Assembly (NCBI GenBank): GCA_018873225.1
Contig: JAEILZ010000005.1
Coordinates: 3,162,001-3,226,000 of the forward strand
From: [Phialemoniopsis] sp. UDSM-2020
Lineage: Eukaryota > Ascomycota > Sordariomycetes > Thyridiales > Thyridiaceae
Length of the DNA: 64,000 nt
Reading direction: 5' to 3'
Shown: one piece after another, positions 11,428 through 24,500 of the stretch
Layout of the letters: every line of letters starts with the position of its first letter
How positions within the stretch are numbered: the first letter of the stretch is position 1
Position numbers and translations under genes: made by a program
Notes under the pieces: model-generated
Database searches by the model: none
Seen by the model: the letters and a program-made list of their open reading frames with translations, nothing else
Told to the model about the DNA's origin: nothing

Positions 11428-13392
11428 GTTCAGAGACACAGTTAGAAAGTGGTTTCTGGTTTCTTCCACACAAGCAACCCCAAGCTTCCCACAACAACAG
11501 ACAGGACGGGGGATAGCAGGCTGGTTACAAACAGGAGGAGTAAGGTATGAACAGGGCAGCCTGGGTGGCGGCCGCCGACGACATGCTGACGGGGTTGAGG
11601 CTCGAATCACACAAGGATTGTTGTTTGGCCGCAAAAACGGAGAAGATGAATGCGGAATTGCGCCCTCGAAGGGGGAGCACACTTGTATCGCGGATGCAGG
11701 CTACTTGAGGGAGACACAAAAAGAGAGAAGGCAGTGATGGTCGCGATGGCGCATGATTAATGGCAGGTAGGGCTCCGACAGTAGTATGTTTTGTGGAAAA
11801 CAACACAACAGGAAACAGTAGGGGAAACGAGATGGAAGAAGCAAACAAAGTAAGGCATGGGAGGACGTGTTGCACTGTGCTGCCGGCAGGAGCGACGACG
11901 TCTGGCCAGGAAGAAAGAGAAATACGTACACGGCTATCAATCATAACAGAGACATTATTAGAGGTGTGTTGGACGGTCGCGTGTATCGAGAGAGAGAGAG
12001 AGACAAGGCCGGGCGATACGACAGCGGCAAAGGACTGGATGGGTTGTCGAAGTCGTGTCTGTGTGAGACAAGAGGGGCAGGGAGCACCGAAGAGCTGGCT
12101 GGGTTGCGGGAGCGAGGGAGGCAAGCAAGACTGCAGTGCAGGACATCCGATATTATCTCGAGGCGTGATGCGTTGGGGCCAGACCGCTTTGTGGGTCGAA
12201 CGAGGCAGGTATATCGACGCGGATATGGTATATTGGTGATGATGACAGCAGTAATTGCCGGTTCAATGGGGTGTGCCCGTAGTGGTCTCGTGGTGTCGCG
12301 CGGGGGGTTCACACAGAGTAACGAGTATTTGTAGCCGTCGTCTTCGTCGCTTAGGTACGTTATCTGTCGTTATCGTTGTGTCGTCGTTCTCCAGGTGACT
12401 CGTGGCGGTGGAAGGACGGGGTTCTGGGTTCTGATGCGCAATGCAGTCACAAGCAAGGCACGAGGGCACCTGTAGGTCTCACTCGGCCAGCCAGAAGTGT
12501 CGTGTGTCGTGGGGGGACAATTCGTTTCGTGTCGAACGTGTCGAAGAGACTGGGAGCGTCCGAGACAAAAAGGCTAGAAGGCGGCAGTCAACAGCGGCTT
12601 GAACACATGCAGGTTCCCTTTTTTCCTTTTGGTTTGTCGGTCGCTGAGTTGTGTTTTGGATCTCTAGGTAAAAGTAGTGAGTGGGATGAGGATGAGGGTA
12701 GAACGGCAGATGCGGCAGGGACCGGGGTCGTTGCCAAGGGGCGGCGGTGGGTTGGTGGTTGTACGTACTCGTAGATCAATAGGGGAACGAGATCCAGTGG
12801 GTGATGGTGAACTGGCAATGATTGATGCTGGAAGGGAGAGCCAGCATCAGAGGACGTCGGGATCTCGTCGTCACTTTGGGTGCATCTTGGAAGCGGGGGA
12901 TCCATGGGTGCAATGATTGGCGGTCAGCACAATGACGACGTAATGTCTACCTCCACTAACCATCGCCCGTAGCCAAAACTTGGCACTAGTGACTAGGTAG
13001 GCGTAGGTAACCGCTGAACCGTGCTAGCACGCCTGGAGACCTTGAAACCTGGAAATCCCCCCCTCCATCAATGTGAAGGTAGTCTAGGTACCCTGTCGCT
13101 CTCAAAATTACATTTCATGCACAATAAACATCAGCTTGTAGATACAAAAGTAAACAGTGAATTACTTGCTTGAGAACCTACGTGCATAGTGGTCAACCGT
13201 CAGCTAATGGACGAAACTATCCAGGCACGGGGCGTGCCAGGAAAGTGTGAGCTAATTCTGTGATATGATGAAATCATGGAGTCTCCCACGTCTACCTACA
13301 TGGTTCCCCCCCGGCGCCCCCGATTTGGCGGCACCTTCGAGCCTGCCTGCCAAGATGCTTGAATGACCCAGAACTTGTGGAGCTTGGTCTTG
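11428..13392. other. Long upstream region of the arrestin gene
   Basis: No gene is supported. Purine-rich plus-strand tracts (about 11,700-12,150, including a short GA run near 11,987-12,002) are CT-rich on the arrestin strand and look like a long leader and promoter. Several overlapping frames exist on both strands but have skewed composition and no domain. Confidence 0.45.
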
Positions 13393-13428
13393 TCCAGTCT
13401 TGCCAGTCTTGCCAGTCTTGCCAGTCGT
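13393..13428. repeat. Short tandem repeat, 9-bp unit CCAGTCTTG
   Basis: Three perfect copies of CCAGTCTTG followed by a diverged fourth (CCAGTCGTG), in intergenic DNA. No function inferred. Confidence 0.8.
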
Positions 13429-16400
13429 GGCTTACTGATGAGGGCAGTCATGACTCAGCCAATCCGAGTAGTCTCCTCTCCTTGTGCTAAAGACTCTCAG
13501 CAATCCCAGCACTCCGGGCAAGAGCCAAAACCTCTCCAAACCTTATTTGCACCTAGCGCTCGGGTGCTTGGTGAGCAAGGTGAGTCAGGTCAGATAAAAG
13601 CGACGCCAACATGACGGTTCAACGATTTTTTGGCCCGCAACACCGTGCAATCCCCGGGTCCCAAACCCGATAATCTGTTGATCCTATTTCATGTTGAGTC
13701 TGGTAAAAGTACGTCACGTTGCGCGCCCCGCTTGACCCGAAGCCACCGACACCGAAGCCAAGCCTTCTCTCCCCGTGCCGTGACTCCCGTCTTGACCTAT
13801 CACTAGCGCTGAGAACGGTTGCGCCGTTGGATCAGCCGTCCATACTGGTCGGTCCATGGGTCGGAGTATATCACGGCTAGATCCATGTATGCAATACACT
13901 CGGTCCGTCGAGTTCTTGTGTTCAGAACTCGTCAACGCCTTGTTTATCCCGGGTAGTCCGCCGTGGTCTGTATTGCTCCTTGTCCGCCGATGACCAGAAT
14001 TGAATTTCACATTCCGTCGTTTTATGGTCACCATCGTTCCTTACTGCTCGACACCCTTCCTCGCTAGGAAGGCCTGAGTCATCCGCCTTGTAAAAGACTT
14101 CCGCTTCACTTACATGACCCGTGTACAGGTATTACAATATACGGTACTGCTAAGGAAGCTCGCTCGGTTTGATCTTGAGTTGCCCGTCTCTGCTGCCTCT
14201 CAACAACTATTCTCACGTCACATGAAACCCGGAGCGACTTGGCAGAGAACATCTAGGTTGAATTCATTACTCCTGATGTCAGGTAGCAAGATGACTTTGC
14301 GGTTGCGAGTGATCCCACCAGACTTCACTACCAGTAACGGAAAATGACTGTCGCCATCCCATCTAGGTTGTGCCAAGACAGCGTTTCCAGAACTAGCTCA
14401 TGCCACTCTTTGCTGACAGCCCCGTGTTGCTTACACCGGCAAGGTCGATTGGACTATGGAGAGTGATCAAAGACAATCCTAGTGACCTCCTACTTCTTTA
14501 CTCCACGCCGTAGTCGTTCCCTGGTATGGTATTGCTCTAGCACGCCTTACATGCAGTCGCGCTGAGACCACGGAGCAGTTGGGATTTGACTCGGCGACTG
14601 TGATTGAGGTCAGACCCGGGTCCGCCGTTTGCCAGGAGCCTATGTAACGTAATTAAATTCATACTACCTGGATATCGCTGCTTCTCTAGGAGACGAGGCT
14701 TGGTGCCGTTGTTATATGAGTAAAATCGTAAATCGACCTTGGCTTCTTCACAAGAGGCAACCAAATCTGACACGAATACAGCACTACGAGCACCACACAA
14801 TTCTCATATTCTACAGACACAGTGACAGTTCCCAACTGTAGAATGGATACTAAGGGGCTTGTTTTCCATCCAAAATACGTGCCACGTAATCATACAACAC
14901 TGGTCTCTACTCGGGGGGATTGAAAGTCACAGTGGAAAAGGGGCTGCACATGCCAGAATTGCAGGCCAACATCGATGCAGTGGGATGAGCCAAGTGCTTC
15001 ATAACCTCAGTAAAAGCATCGCCGGTATTATTCACAAAGGTAACTGCTGGCGCATTGGCCGATGTAGTGGACTGGGTATACAAGTTGAATCAGTCCGCCG
15101 GAAACAGCTCGGTACTCAACTGGTAGTTGAAATATCGGTATTTTACTCTTTTCCTCTTTCTCGCTTAGAACTAAGTAACCGGAAGCCACAACTGCTTCGG
15201 CCTCAAGGGGACTTTAATCGATTCCGACACAATATTACACCCACTCTCTTTATACAGCACAACGAAGTCCAATGCCTGGCGCTTGTCACTGCTAAAGTTC
15301 TTGCTGGGGATTCCCGGCCTAGATCATCGGGGGTGTGCTGGACCTGCGTATTAGAAGCGGTTGGACGTCAGGAATACTCTACAAAAAGAGAGTGCTGCAT
15401 GTGTGGCATTCGCGGTCGCCATTGAATTTTCCGACGCGCAGCTGGCGGCCGACCTGGTTCAGTTACTCGTCCCAGATAGCATCCTACCGAGCTTGAGGGT
15501 ATCTTTGAAAGTGGTAGCTAAATGGGAGTGAGCCCCGTGACTAGGAGATCCAACGGAGGTGACTCTGACCCGGTAGCACAATTTGTTGATCACCTGCAAA
15601 TCGTGGCTTATCACTCGCATATGACTTCTCTACACGGTGAAGACGATGTAGGTCAGAGTATGCATTGTAGCACGACCGAACTTCCAAAGGTATTCTGCGA
15701 TGGGCCATCGTACTACGATGGATGTTTGCTGATGCTTCTCACAATATATTAAATTCAACCTGACATCCGGGGATGAAACTATCCGGCATACTGACACATC
15801 TACATACTCGGGCATTCAAGATCCCGATATCCTGGCAAATGAAGTCTGAAGATGATTACGATGAAGAACTACGCTAGAACAGTTGCAGAGGGGAAATATA
15901 TTCACTGGTGCCCTGTCTTTAACGAGCCTTGGTCCGGGCCGGAGTTCAGACGATGAATGTCACAGGCCGTTGAATCGCAATGTTTTGCAGCCTGTCCTCA
16001 ACAAGACAACCAACCCAAACATCCGTGCAAAGGTCTATGATTATCACTACCAACAAATCGGCATGTAACATGTAATATATTTGGCCGGGTGGTCCAGTCA
16101 GCAGACACACAAGAGAGACATACATGGGCAAACGGGTACAAACCCAGCATCTGGAGAGGATGACGAAGGTACCATGCTTGTTCGAATGTCCAGGCAAAAG
16201 GGATAAACTGAACCCTTGTGGTGATATTTCACGACCGGCATGGCAGTACCCGAGCAAAACAGGACTTCCCACGACCTGACAACAACGACGATAAGTCAGT
16301 CGAAACCAATACGCGCCCGGACCAGTACAAGCGAATCCTCGAAGCCCGAAGTTGGATATTTGCCCAAGTTTCAACGGTCGTACTTTCATGCCGATTTGCC

Positions 16401-16620
16401 TGGCCGTTTGTTTGCTGGGTGCCTTGATGCAAAACATCGTCCCCAGCCCGGGCTTACAAGAACTGAAAGCCGTGCTATGCGAACGAGTGACGGGAAAACC
16501 GATGCGAGAGAACAGTCTCAAGCCGCTTCTACCAGTGCAACTATCCTACCTGCACTTCGAATTGGAGAAAATATTGGAGTAACGCGTCGGGGACCGGGAA
16601 CGCGCCCCTCTTCCTCGTTA
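13429..16620. other. Region without a confident gene, possibly holding decayed coding DNA
   Basis: No complete gene with start, splice sites and a known domain was found. Several short frames have protein-like composition but are broken by stops. Plus strand 14,915-15,120 reads in fragments (KVTVEKGLHMPELQANIDAVG, then a stop, then AGALADVVDWVYKLNQSAG). Plus strand 15,370-15,530 reads TLQKESAACVAFAVAIEF and continues to a stop after KVVAKWE. Plus strand 15,540-15,750 is a third fragment in another frame. On the minus strand 14,537-14,800 is open but lacks a recognisable domain. This fits an old interrupted gene, but I cannot name it and chance frames are possible. Confidence 0.25.
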
Positions 16621-19335
16621 TTCAAAGACATGTGAGGTTCACTGCTTTTCCTGAAATCCCCGCGATAATATTTATATTTGCATGCAAGATCAAATAGCCA
16701 AGGCATGCATGCTGAGAATCCAATTGAGATACCATGAACCAATCAGTCCAATGGCACAAGGATACACTCTGGTTCTTTCAGGTAGGTAGGTGGTGGCTCG
16801 GTAGAAGTGGACCAGATTCAAATATCCCGACGTGATCTACATACACATACGGAGACAGTGGTCGGTGGAGTCGAGGGCCAAGAGGTTGAACCAGTGAAAG
16901 GAGACGCGGAAATGTGGCCAAGTACTCCGTACAAGACTTCGTACATACATGATGGAAATAACGACAGTGTGCCTCGGAGACAAGCCCGTAGCTCATCTCA
17001 TCGCATCCCTGCCTAGCCATTCTTGTCCACGCCGCCCTCCGTGCTAGTCCCGGTCTGGAGCTTTAGTGCCGACCATCCTGTGGACTCTGGGGCCCCGTGG
17101 GTGGGAGGCTGTGCTGTGTTTCGGCCTTTGTTCGGGACAGAAAGGACCGGGGCACGCGCTTCGGGGTCCCCATGTGTGCAAATGGCATTTCCACACCCGC
17201 CCACTGGTTCTGACTCTGCACGCTACCTACATTACGGTGCAATGACGCTCGCCCTCAAGCCGAGCTAGAGACCGGAATCGGAGCAAAGGGAGCAAAGAGC
17301 TGCCACAGCGCACAGCGCCGAATGATTGCAAAGACCCATGTACCAACCATGCCGGCTTCGGTCGACTCAAAAAAGGAGAAGAACATCTATCCATATGTAA
17401 TACTGGGTGTTTGTAAATAATTGGTGACCATTTGTGCTGGATTGATGGTAAATTGCATTCAGATTGCGCAGCCGGATCCAGTCGATCCGCCCGACGCACC
17501 AGGGCTCCCGGCCATGGTCTCATCCGGGGGTAGTTAGTGCTGTGTGAAGCCAGGAACCAACAGCTTGCCGGGTCTTGCCAGTGACCCTTCCAATGACCGG
17601 CGGACCACCACGGAGCCAAGCTGAGCAGCATCCTCCTGCTGCCATGCCATGCCTGATCCGTAAGTACCTAACAGAGGCAGATTATCGACCTGCTCCGTAC
17701 TCCGTAGTCATCCATGGATATCTCCTAAAGAAAAGATGGCCGTAATTGGAGAACTTTTAGCAAGTCGGCTAATGGGTTGGCCGCCCACTTCAGCGACATG
17801 CGTGGCTTCCATAGGTTGCTGGTCCACCCTCCCATTGATAGTTCCTTGTACTGTCATGAAGTAGCGCACCGTGCGGGCTAGAAATAGTGAAGGATAACAG
17901 CGATACTTATACTTAGATTGATGCAGAACGCTAGGCTGGAAAGGGTCCTGGCGCCCGCGTCAGGACTGAAGGCAGGGTGGATGGATGATGCGTCTGGTGT
18001 CGTCCCTTCAATGCAGAGCCGATGCGGACCGTCTCTACAGTATGCTGGCTGGTTCCGTGCATGGCTTGCATCAACAAACATCCCATGCGGGCTGTCCAGG
18101 GAAGCCCACAGCGCTTTGCGGAAGCGACTGGCTTTGTCTCAGGAACGACTGCACCACCGCCGTGCGGTGGAGGCTGGCGTGCTCGGGGACCTGGGCGTGC
18201 CTGGTCAGCTTGGGTAGGTACCCTACTCCGTACTCCGTTGTGGGTACTTTATCCTTGGATGTGGTTTCGCGCCAGTCCCAAGCCCGTGCACCTCCAAACC
18301 GTTCCAAGCTTGTCTATCTGGGGGTTGGCAAATGGGTCCTATTGGGGCAAAAACTGCGTCGATCCAGGTGTAGGTGGGTAAAAGGGACTGAAGACTCTCT
18401 TTTTGTCTGGACGGAGACGCCTGGTTCATGTTTTGACAGGCTGCAGGGAATGGAACCAAAGAGCCTCATTGCGTCCTGCAGTGGCGAGTGACGGGCGGGT
18501 TCTTGATTCACTAGACCAGTCAGTCTCTGGGTATTCCGTAGAGATGCTTGGAGCGGTCGAGACTTCAGAGGACGGGCGAAAACAGTGCCTTGCTACATTC
18601 GCTGGATTAACATGTAGTCTACTTGTAGAGTGCGCTCCAAAAGTGCATGGTGAGTGGTTGCGGGAGGTGATTTGGAGGATCCCCCAATTTGGACTTGGGG
18701 TAAAGTACCTACACAGGATACAAGTAGGTGGATGATGGCGATGCGGCTGCTCCCTCGTAGTTTTACTTCACTCATATGACTTGTACTTACGTACAGGCCC
18801 CGAAGCCCCCCTACCCTGAATGTAGTGTTTCCCTCAATGCTTTCTTCTCCGTCCTGACTTACTTGTATGTACTCAAGTACTTCGTAGGTGCCGTTTCTTA
18901 TTGCCGTTGCTGAGATGAGCTTGATCAAATCTGGATTTCGGTTCGCTCGCACAGTGCCGACAAAAGTATCACTACTGATCCCCGTCTGCCCCCGACCACG
19001 GCGACCAATAACGGAAACTCTAATTCTGCGTGCGGTGCCTTAGCTTCGCTCCCATAAACGCGCTAAGATGGCTCGTGATCCCAAGAGAATCGGGTAATAA
19101 ATGGAGCCTGGATGCCTCGGTGCATGCATTGCATCTGCCAACCCGCGGGAAGTACGAAGAAGTACCCTACATACTCTCTTGTTGTCCCTGCTCCAGGGCT
19201 CACTCCGGTTTGCTTATCCATCGCACTCACATTGACACGACGGATAATGACGCTCAATCATTTTCGCCTCCTCTTTAGGCGGCGTAACCACCTGTGCCTT
19301 TCCAGGCGCAGATGCAGGTACCTAACGTCTTTGGT
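16621..19335. other. Gene-poor intergenic region with TACTCCGTA palindromes
   Basis: No gene supported. The nine-base near-palindrome TACTCCGTA (or its complement TACGGAGTA, or close variants) recurs at about 16,923, 17,692-17,706 (doubled), 18,224-18,238 (doubled) and 18,531. Repeated short GTAC/GTAGGTA words occur throughout. Open frames here are short and unlike one another in composition. Confidence 0.5.
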
Positions 19336-19355
19336 GGGGGGGGGGGGGGGGGGGG
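19336..19355. repeat. Homopolymer: 20 G
   Basis: An uninterrupted run of 20 G, then CC. Intergenic. Runs of this length are prone to sequencing and assembly length error. Confidence 0.9.
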
Positions 19356-20819
19356 CCATGGCGAGAAGGCAATTCGGCATGATATTTGATACACACCGGG
19401 GAAAAGAAGCAACATTGAAGTGACAGCAGCAGCAGACCGGAAATATCGGATGGGCCGAGACTTGCCATACGGATTCCCTATCTGCCTGCAGCCCACCACC
19501 TACCTGCCCCCTACTGTAATAAGACCTAGTTGTAGGGGTACATCATGAACAACTGAGTACCTATGTACGTACTTGTACACACGAAGCGGATCAATTCTGT
19601 CTTCGGATATTCAGCATCGTGTGTGTTGGGGTAGGACTGCACTCGCTCAGTCTGGCTGGAAAGGCAGGCAGGGTCTGGGGCCGTGGTTGTGGGGGAGATG
19701 CTACGGAGTAGAAAGATCCCCGACAAGTCCCGCCACCCTAGACTTCAGGTCAGTGCTGCTGCATACAAGTAAGTAGTTAGTCAGAGCGAATTGCACTCTC
19801 ACTGAGGCTCCTTCGTCTGGATTTGGAGAACGCTACCTCGTCCTCGGATGGCCATTATAATCTCCGCGGTATAGAGCACTCCGCTGCAATACGACAGGGC
19901 ACCGCTTGGATATTATTCAAAGCTGGGCATTCTTCGTGTCGCATGCTGCGCGACTCCCCATGGCATCTAAATTCATTACCCCCAGGCACACCATGCAATG
20001 CCTGGGTATTACCTGAACCAAAGCCATCAGTCTCAGTCTCTTGCTGAGGGAACGAAGGTCCCGGGGAAACTATTAATCAAGTGCCTACTCCGTAGATGGG
20101 TACAGAATCCAAGGTACGGAAGATGTACTCTGGAGCAGTTCCCAACTGCCCGCCCACACCTTCTCCAAAAACGGTTTCTGGACATGACTGGTCGCATTCC
20201 TCCATGTTTAGCCCGCACCACGGTCCTCCCCCTGCCCCTCCAGCGAGCGTGAACGGATCTGATGGTGGGAGGGACCCCTGTTTCCTTTTGTTTTAGAGGA
20301 TTATCAGACCCCTGTTCCTACCTAGGTTCCTAGTCGAACATGCTCCAGAAGCCATTATCTGTGGGGCTCATGGCACCATTTCCAGCACCATGCAGCACAA
20401 AGAGGACAAGGGTCGGAGAGCAGCCAGGCGGGCCAAGGATAAGGGAGGATCTAGGTACTTTGTGTAGCCCGTTTGCTCGCACTGTAACAACCACAGGCCT
20501 GCACCATTTGGACATGATGCCCCTCTACCAAGTGTTTGTCTCCGGGAGCGAAACGGCGAGTACGAATATGCTACTGGAAGTGTCAATTGAGTCCCTGGAG
20601 GGATCCATTCCTGCTGAGAAATCACTCCGTTTCCTGCTTGTGGGCTGAGAAACCACCAATGCGCCAGCAGTCCAGCAGGGCGCTATACCTCCAAGGTAAA
20701 GTATTTAGCACTAAGAGCCCTGAAGAAACCCTTATGGTGTGATAGGTGATAGGGTAGTCCACTGGGCAAGCTGGAGGTGCAGGTGGGAGAGGGTACCCGT
20801 TGGAGCCCGCCCCGGCCAT
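19356..20819. other. Intergenic region between the G and C homopolymers
   Basis: No gene supported. Two further TACGGAGTA/TACTCCGTA copies lie at about 19,701 and 20,085. Small frames are present on both strands with no domain. Confidence 0.5.
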
Positions 20820-20841
20820 CCCCCCCCCCCCCCCCCCCCCC
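20820..20841. repeat. Homopolymer: 22 C
   Basis: An uninterrupted run of 22 C about 725 bases upstream of the C2H2 factor ATG and at the start of its pyrimidine-rich leader. Confidence 0.9.
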
Positions 20842-21565
20842 TCCACTCTCAACCCTCAACTGTCTGGTGTTTCCCACCATTCATTCCTGGTCTGCCACTT
20901 CTTCCGATCTGCAGCGCCAGCACTCCAATTGCTTCAATTCCACCCAGCTCACGTCTTCCTCTTACACATTTTCGCCTTCCCTTTGTCCAGGTGAGAGCGT
21001 CGAAAACCCTTGGAGAAAGGCACAAGATCCCGTTCGTCGACCCGCGCCCTAGGTCACGATACTCTTCCTGAGGCCGCATTGTCCAGTACTCGCCAAGGAC
21101 GCCATCCGCGGCTCCCTGTAGCATGCGACGATCGACTGCCATCGCCTCTGCCGCTCACTCTCTTGCTCGACCTCTCTTGCTTGGCCCGGCCAGATTTCCG
21201 CGACGCGCCCTCTCTCTACCTCTCTCCGTGTCAGCCCTCCCGGAAGCTGCATTGTGCTCTCTACCCGATCTCAGCTACCAGACCATCTAGCTGCACCAGA
21301 AGGACATATATCACGCAGAGCCAGCCTCCCGATCGGCCCTCTGTCGGCCTGCGCCCCGCCGCCTACCTCCGACGTTCCCTCTTTCCACCCTGGTTCGCTC
21401 TCGGGGCTTTGAGGCACTTTGGAAGTGTCGGTCTCGTCTCTCCTGTTCCCCTGTGTGAACGGGTCGCCTCGTCTCGGCCAATCTTCCGATATTGGCTTCG
21501 CGAGTCCGGACTTGCGCTGATTGGCAGGCAGACTTGAGCTTCACGCCTGCAGTTTTCCCTTCAAC
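20842..21565 (+). promoter_or_regulatory. Pyrimidine-rich promoter/5' leader of the C2H2 factor
   Basis: The plus strand from the C run to the ATG is strongly CT-rich with many TCTC/CTCT words, as is common upstream of highly transcribed filamentous-fungal genes. The transcription start cannot be placed. Confidence 0.4.
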
Positions 21566-24500
21566 ATGACCACAGACTCGCCGCCCTCGGCCGTTGCTCC
21601 AGCTAGCACCGTGACCAATACCGATGACACGGGTATGTTCTCCGGAAGGTTCTCATCGCGCAGCGTCTTTAGTCACCCTGATCTAGTCGTTCCCTGGTGC
21701 AATTGTACATACTGACAGCATCTCCGAATTACAGCCTCGACCATTACGGTCAACACCAAGACTTTCCCACAGTCCAAGACTGACAAACCGCGTCCCCATG
21801 TCTGTCAAACTTGCCAGCGCTCCTTTGCACGCCTGGAGCACCTGAAACGCCATGAGAGATCGCATACCAAGGAGAAGCCTTTTGAGTGCCCCGAGTGTAC
21901 GCGCTGCTTCGCCCGCCGAGACCTCCTGCTGCGACATCAGCAGAAGCTCCACCAGACGACCACACCGTCTTCCCGGCCCCGCAACCGCCGCGAGAGCACG
22001 AGCAGTGCCGCGCCGGGTCAGAGTAGAGCTCGCAAAAACAGCGTCATAGGAGCAGTCGGCTCTAGCGGCAGCGGGCCCGGGGCTGGCAACTCCATGCGGC
22101 CCCGCGCCAATACCATCAGCCATGTGGACGGCGCTGCTATGCAGATGATGGCTGCCGCTACCGCGTCCGTTGCCCGAGGTGTCCCCCCGGTGCACAGTCG
22201 TCACCCCAGCCTCGCGGGCCTGCCAATCCACAACATGGATCATGGCTTCGGCGGCATGTCCGCTGCACTAGGCCACCGCGGTCTGCCTCATGGCCTGCCC
22301 AAGCTCGAGACACACTCTATCAACACGATGGACTTCTCGACCGGCCTGCGCACCGCCCCCATCATGCCGCCCTTCAACCCGGACTTCGACTTTGAGGGCA
22401 TCCTCTTTGGTCCCGGCCCGACCATCAACCCCAATGCTTTGCACTACAATGACTCACCACAGTCCATGGCCCTGGATCCCACATCTCCCTTCGCCCATGG
22501 CCTGCACGACATGACGGCAAACCAGCCAATAGACGATAGTTTCGACTGGCTGACGGGCTTTGAGCACCAAATGTCCTTCAACAACGACGGCCCGGGGATC
22601 GGCGGCGCCAGCAACGAACACAACCATCACGGCTACCACCCCACTCACTCCAACCCCGGCGGCGCAGTAGCTCACGAGAACGCGATAGATGGTTCCTCGC
22701 CCTCGGCTATCAGCACGACGAGCCAGAGCGGGATCAGTGACGTGATGGTCGACGGGTCCAACCACCCTGCAGCCGGCGCCGGCGCCATCACTACTTCGAT
22801 GTGGCAGCCCGGTCTCATGGCTCCGCCGCAGCTCACCACCCCCTTCGCCCTCGATCTCGGCGGTGGCTCCGTCTTCCCCGACCTCATGAACGGCGCTCCC
22901 GTGTCCCCCCAACCCCCGACGCAAAAAAGTGTCGGCGATGCCTACTTCTCCACCCCGCCGCCATCACTCAACTCGCTCAGCCCAACCATCATGTCTGGAG
23001 TCAACGCACAGAATCTCAACCACACACTCAACATGGGAGTCGGTCCCGAGACACCCTCCTCGATGAACGGTAGTAACCAAGGCACCTCACCCATTTCGAC
23101 AATCACTGATTCAACAAGAAACGCCATCCTAGGTGCCCTCTCGTCTTCGGCCGCCCATGCCTCCCCTCTTGGCGGACGCAAGTATTCTTTCAGCAGCCCC
23201 CATGCTCCCGTCTCGCCGCATGGCCAGGCTTCGGCCGCCAACAGCGGCATGCCGGAGAGTGTCATCCCTAGCACACAAGATCTGCAGCGGTACGTCGGGG
23301 CTTACTTGCGCTATTTTCATCCTCATCTACCGTTCCTTCATGTCCCTACCCTGTCCTTTGACGTCCAGGCGTCTCCGCCCCCCAGTGGCTCCCGAGGCGG
23401 GTCTCTCGGGGGCTGCGGCTGCCTCATCCTCTCCATGGCTGCCATTGGAGCGCTGTACGAGATGGAGCACGACCAGTCTCGGAGCCTGTTCAGCGTGGCC
23501 AAAAAGATGATACAGATCTACCTCGACGAGCGGCGCAAGGCCAACGTGAGGAAGGCCGACTTCAGAAGAAGCCCGCTGTCTGAGCAGCAGCCGCAACACC
23601 CTTCCCAATCCCCAGACAATCCCATCGACACCCCCGTCTGGCTTGTCCAGGCCATGCTGCTGAACGTGGTCTACGGCCACAACTGCGCCGACAAGCGTGC
23701 TGGCGAGATTGCCTCGACGCACTGTGCGGCCCTGGTCAGCTTGGCACAGGGCGCCGAACTCTTCCGACCGACGCAATCCGCTGACCTTGACGCGCAGGAT
23801 GTGAACATGGGGGGTGTCGAGACCTCGTGGGCCGGGGAAGCGAGGGCGGAAGCAGGGGGTGGTGACCATGCCCAGTGGCTGGCATGGAAAGCGGCAGAGG
23901 AACGCAAGCGGACTCTCTACGCAGTCTTCATTCTGTCAAGCCTCTTAGTCACGGCCTACAACCACACTCCGGCCCTGACAAACTCGGAGATCCTGCTGGA
24001 CCTGCCGTGCGACGAGGAGTTCTTCGCGGCGGAGAACAGTTCTGTGTTTGCGGCCAAGGGCGGTGTCGCGGCCGCAACCCGCCAACGAATGACGTTTCAC
24101 GATGCGCTCGGAGATTTGTTGAGAACCAAGGAGAAGCAGCAGAGGATGTCCTTCAACCATGGGACCCACCAGCCGTTTGGCTCGGCTGTGAACCCTGCCG
24201 ATATTCCGGGGAGCGAGTTGAGGCCGAGCACGTTTGGCTGCTTGGTCTTGATCAACGCATTGCACAATTACATCTGGGAGACACGGCAAAGGCATCACAA
24301 CAAGATATGGACAAATGAGGAGACGGAAAAGATGCATAGGCACATAGAACCGGCTCTCAAGGCCTGGCAGGCAGCTTGGGCAAGCAACCCGCACCACAGT
24401 CTAGAGCGGCCCAACCCGCACGGACAGGGCCCGCTCTCTGCGGATGCCATCCCGCTCTTGGACCTGGCCTATGTGCGGCTGTTTGTAAACCTGGCGCGGT

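Noticed and set aside
15946..16521. Minus-strand frame of about 190 codons
   Set aside because: Cysteine-rich, mixed composition with no domain and no splice-supported extension; likely chance.
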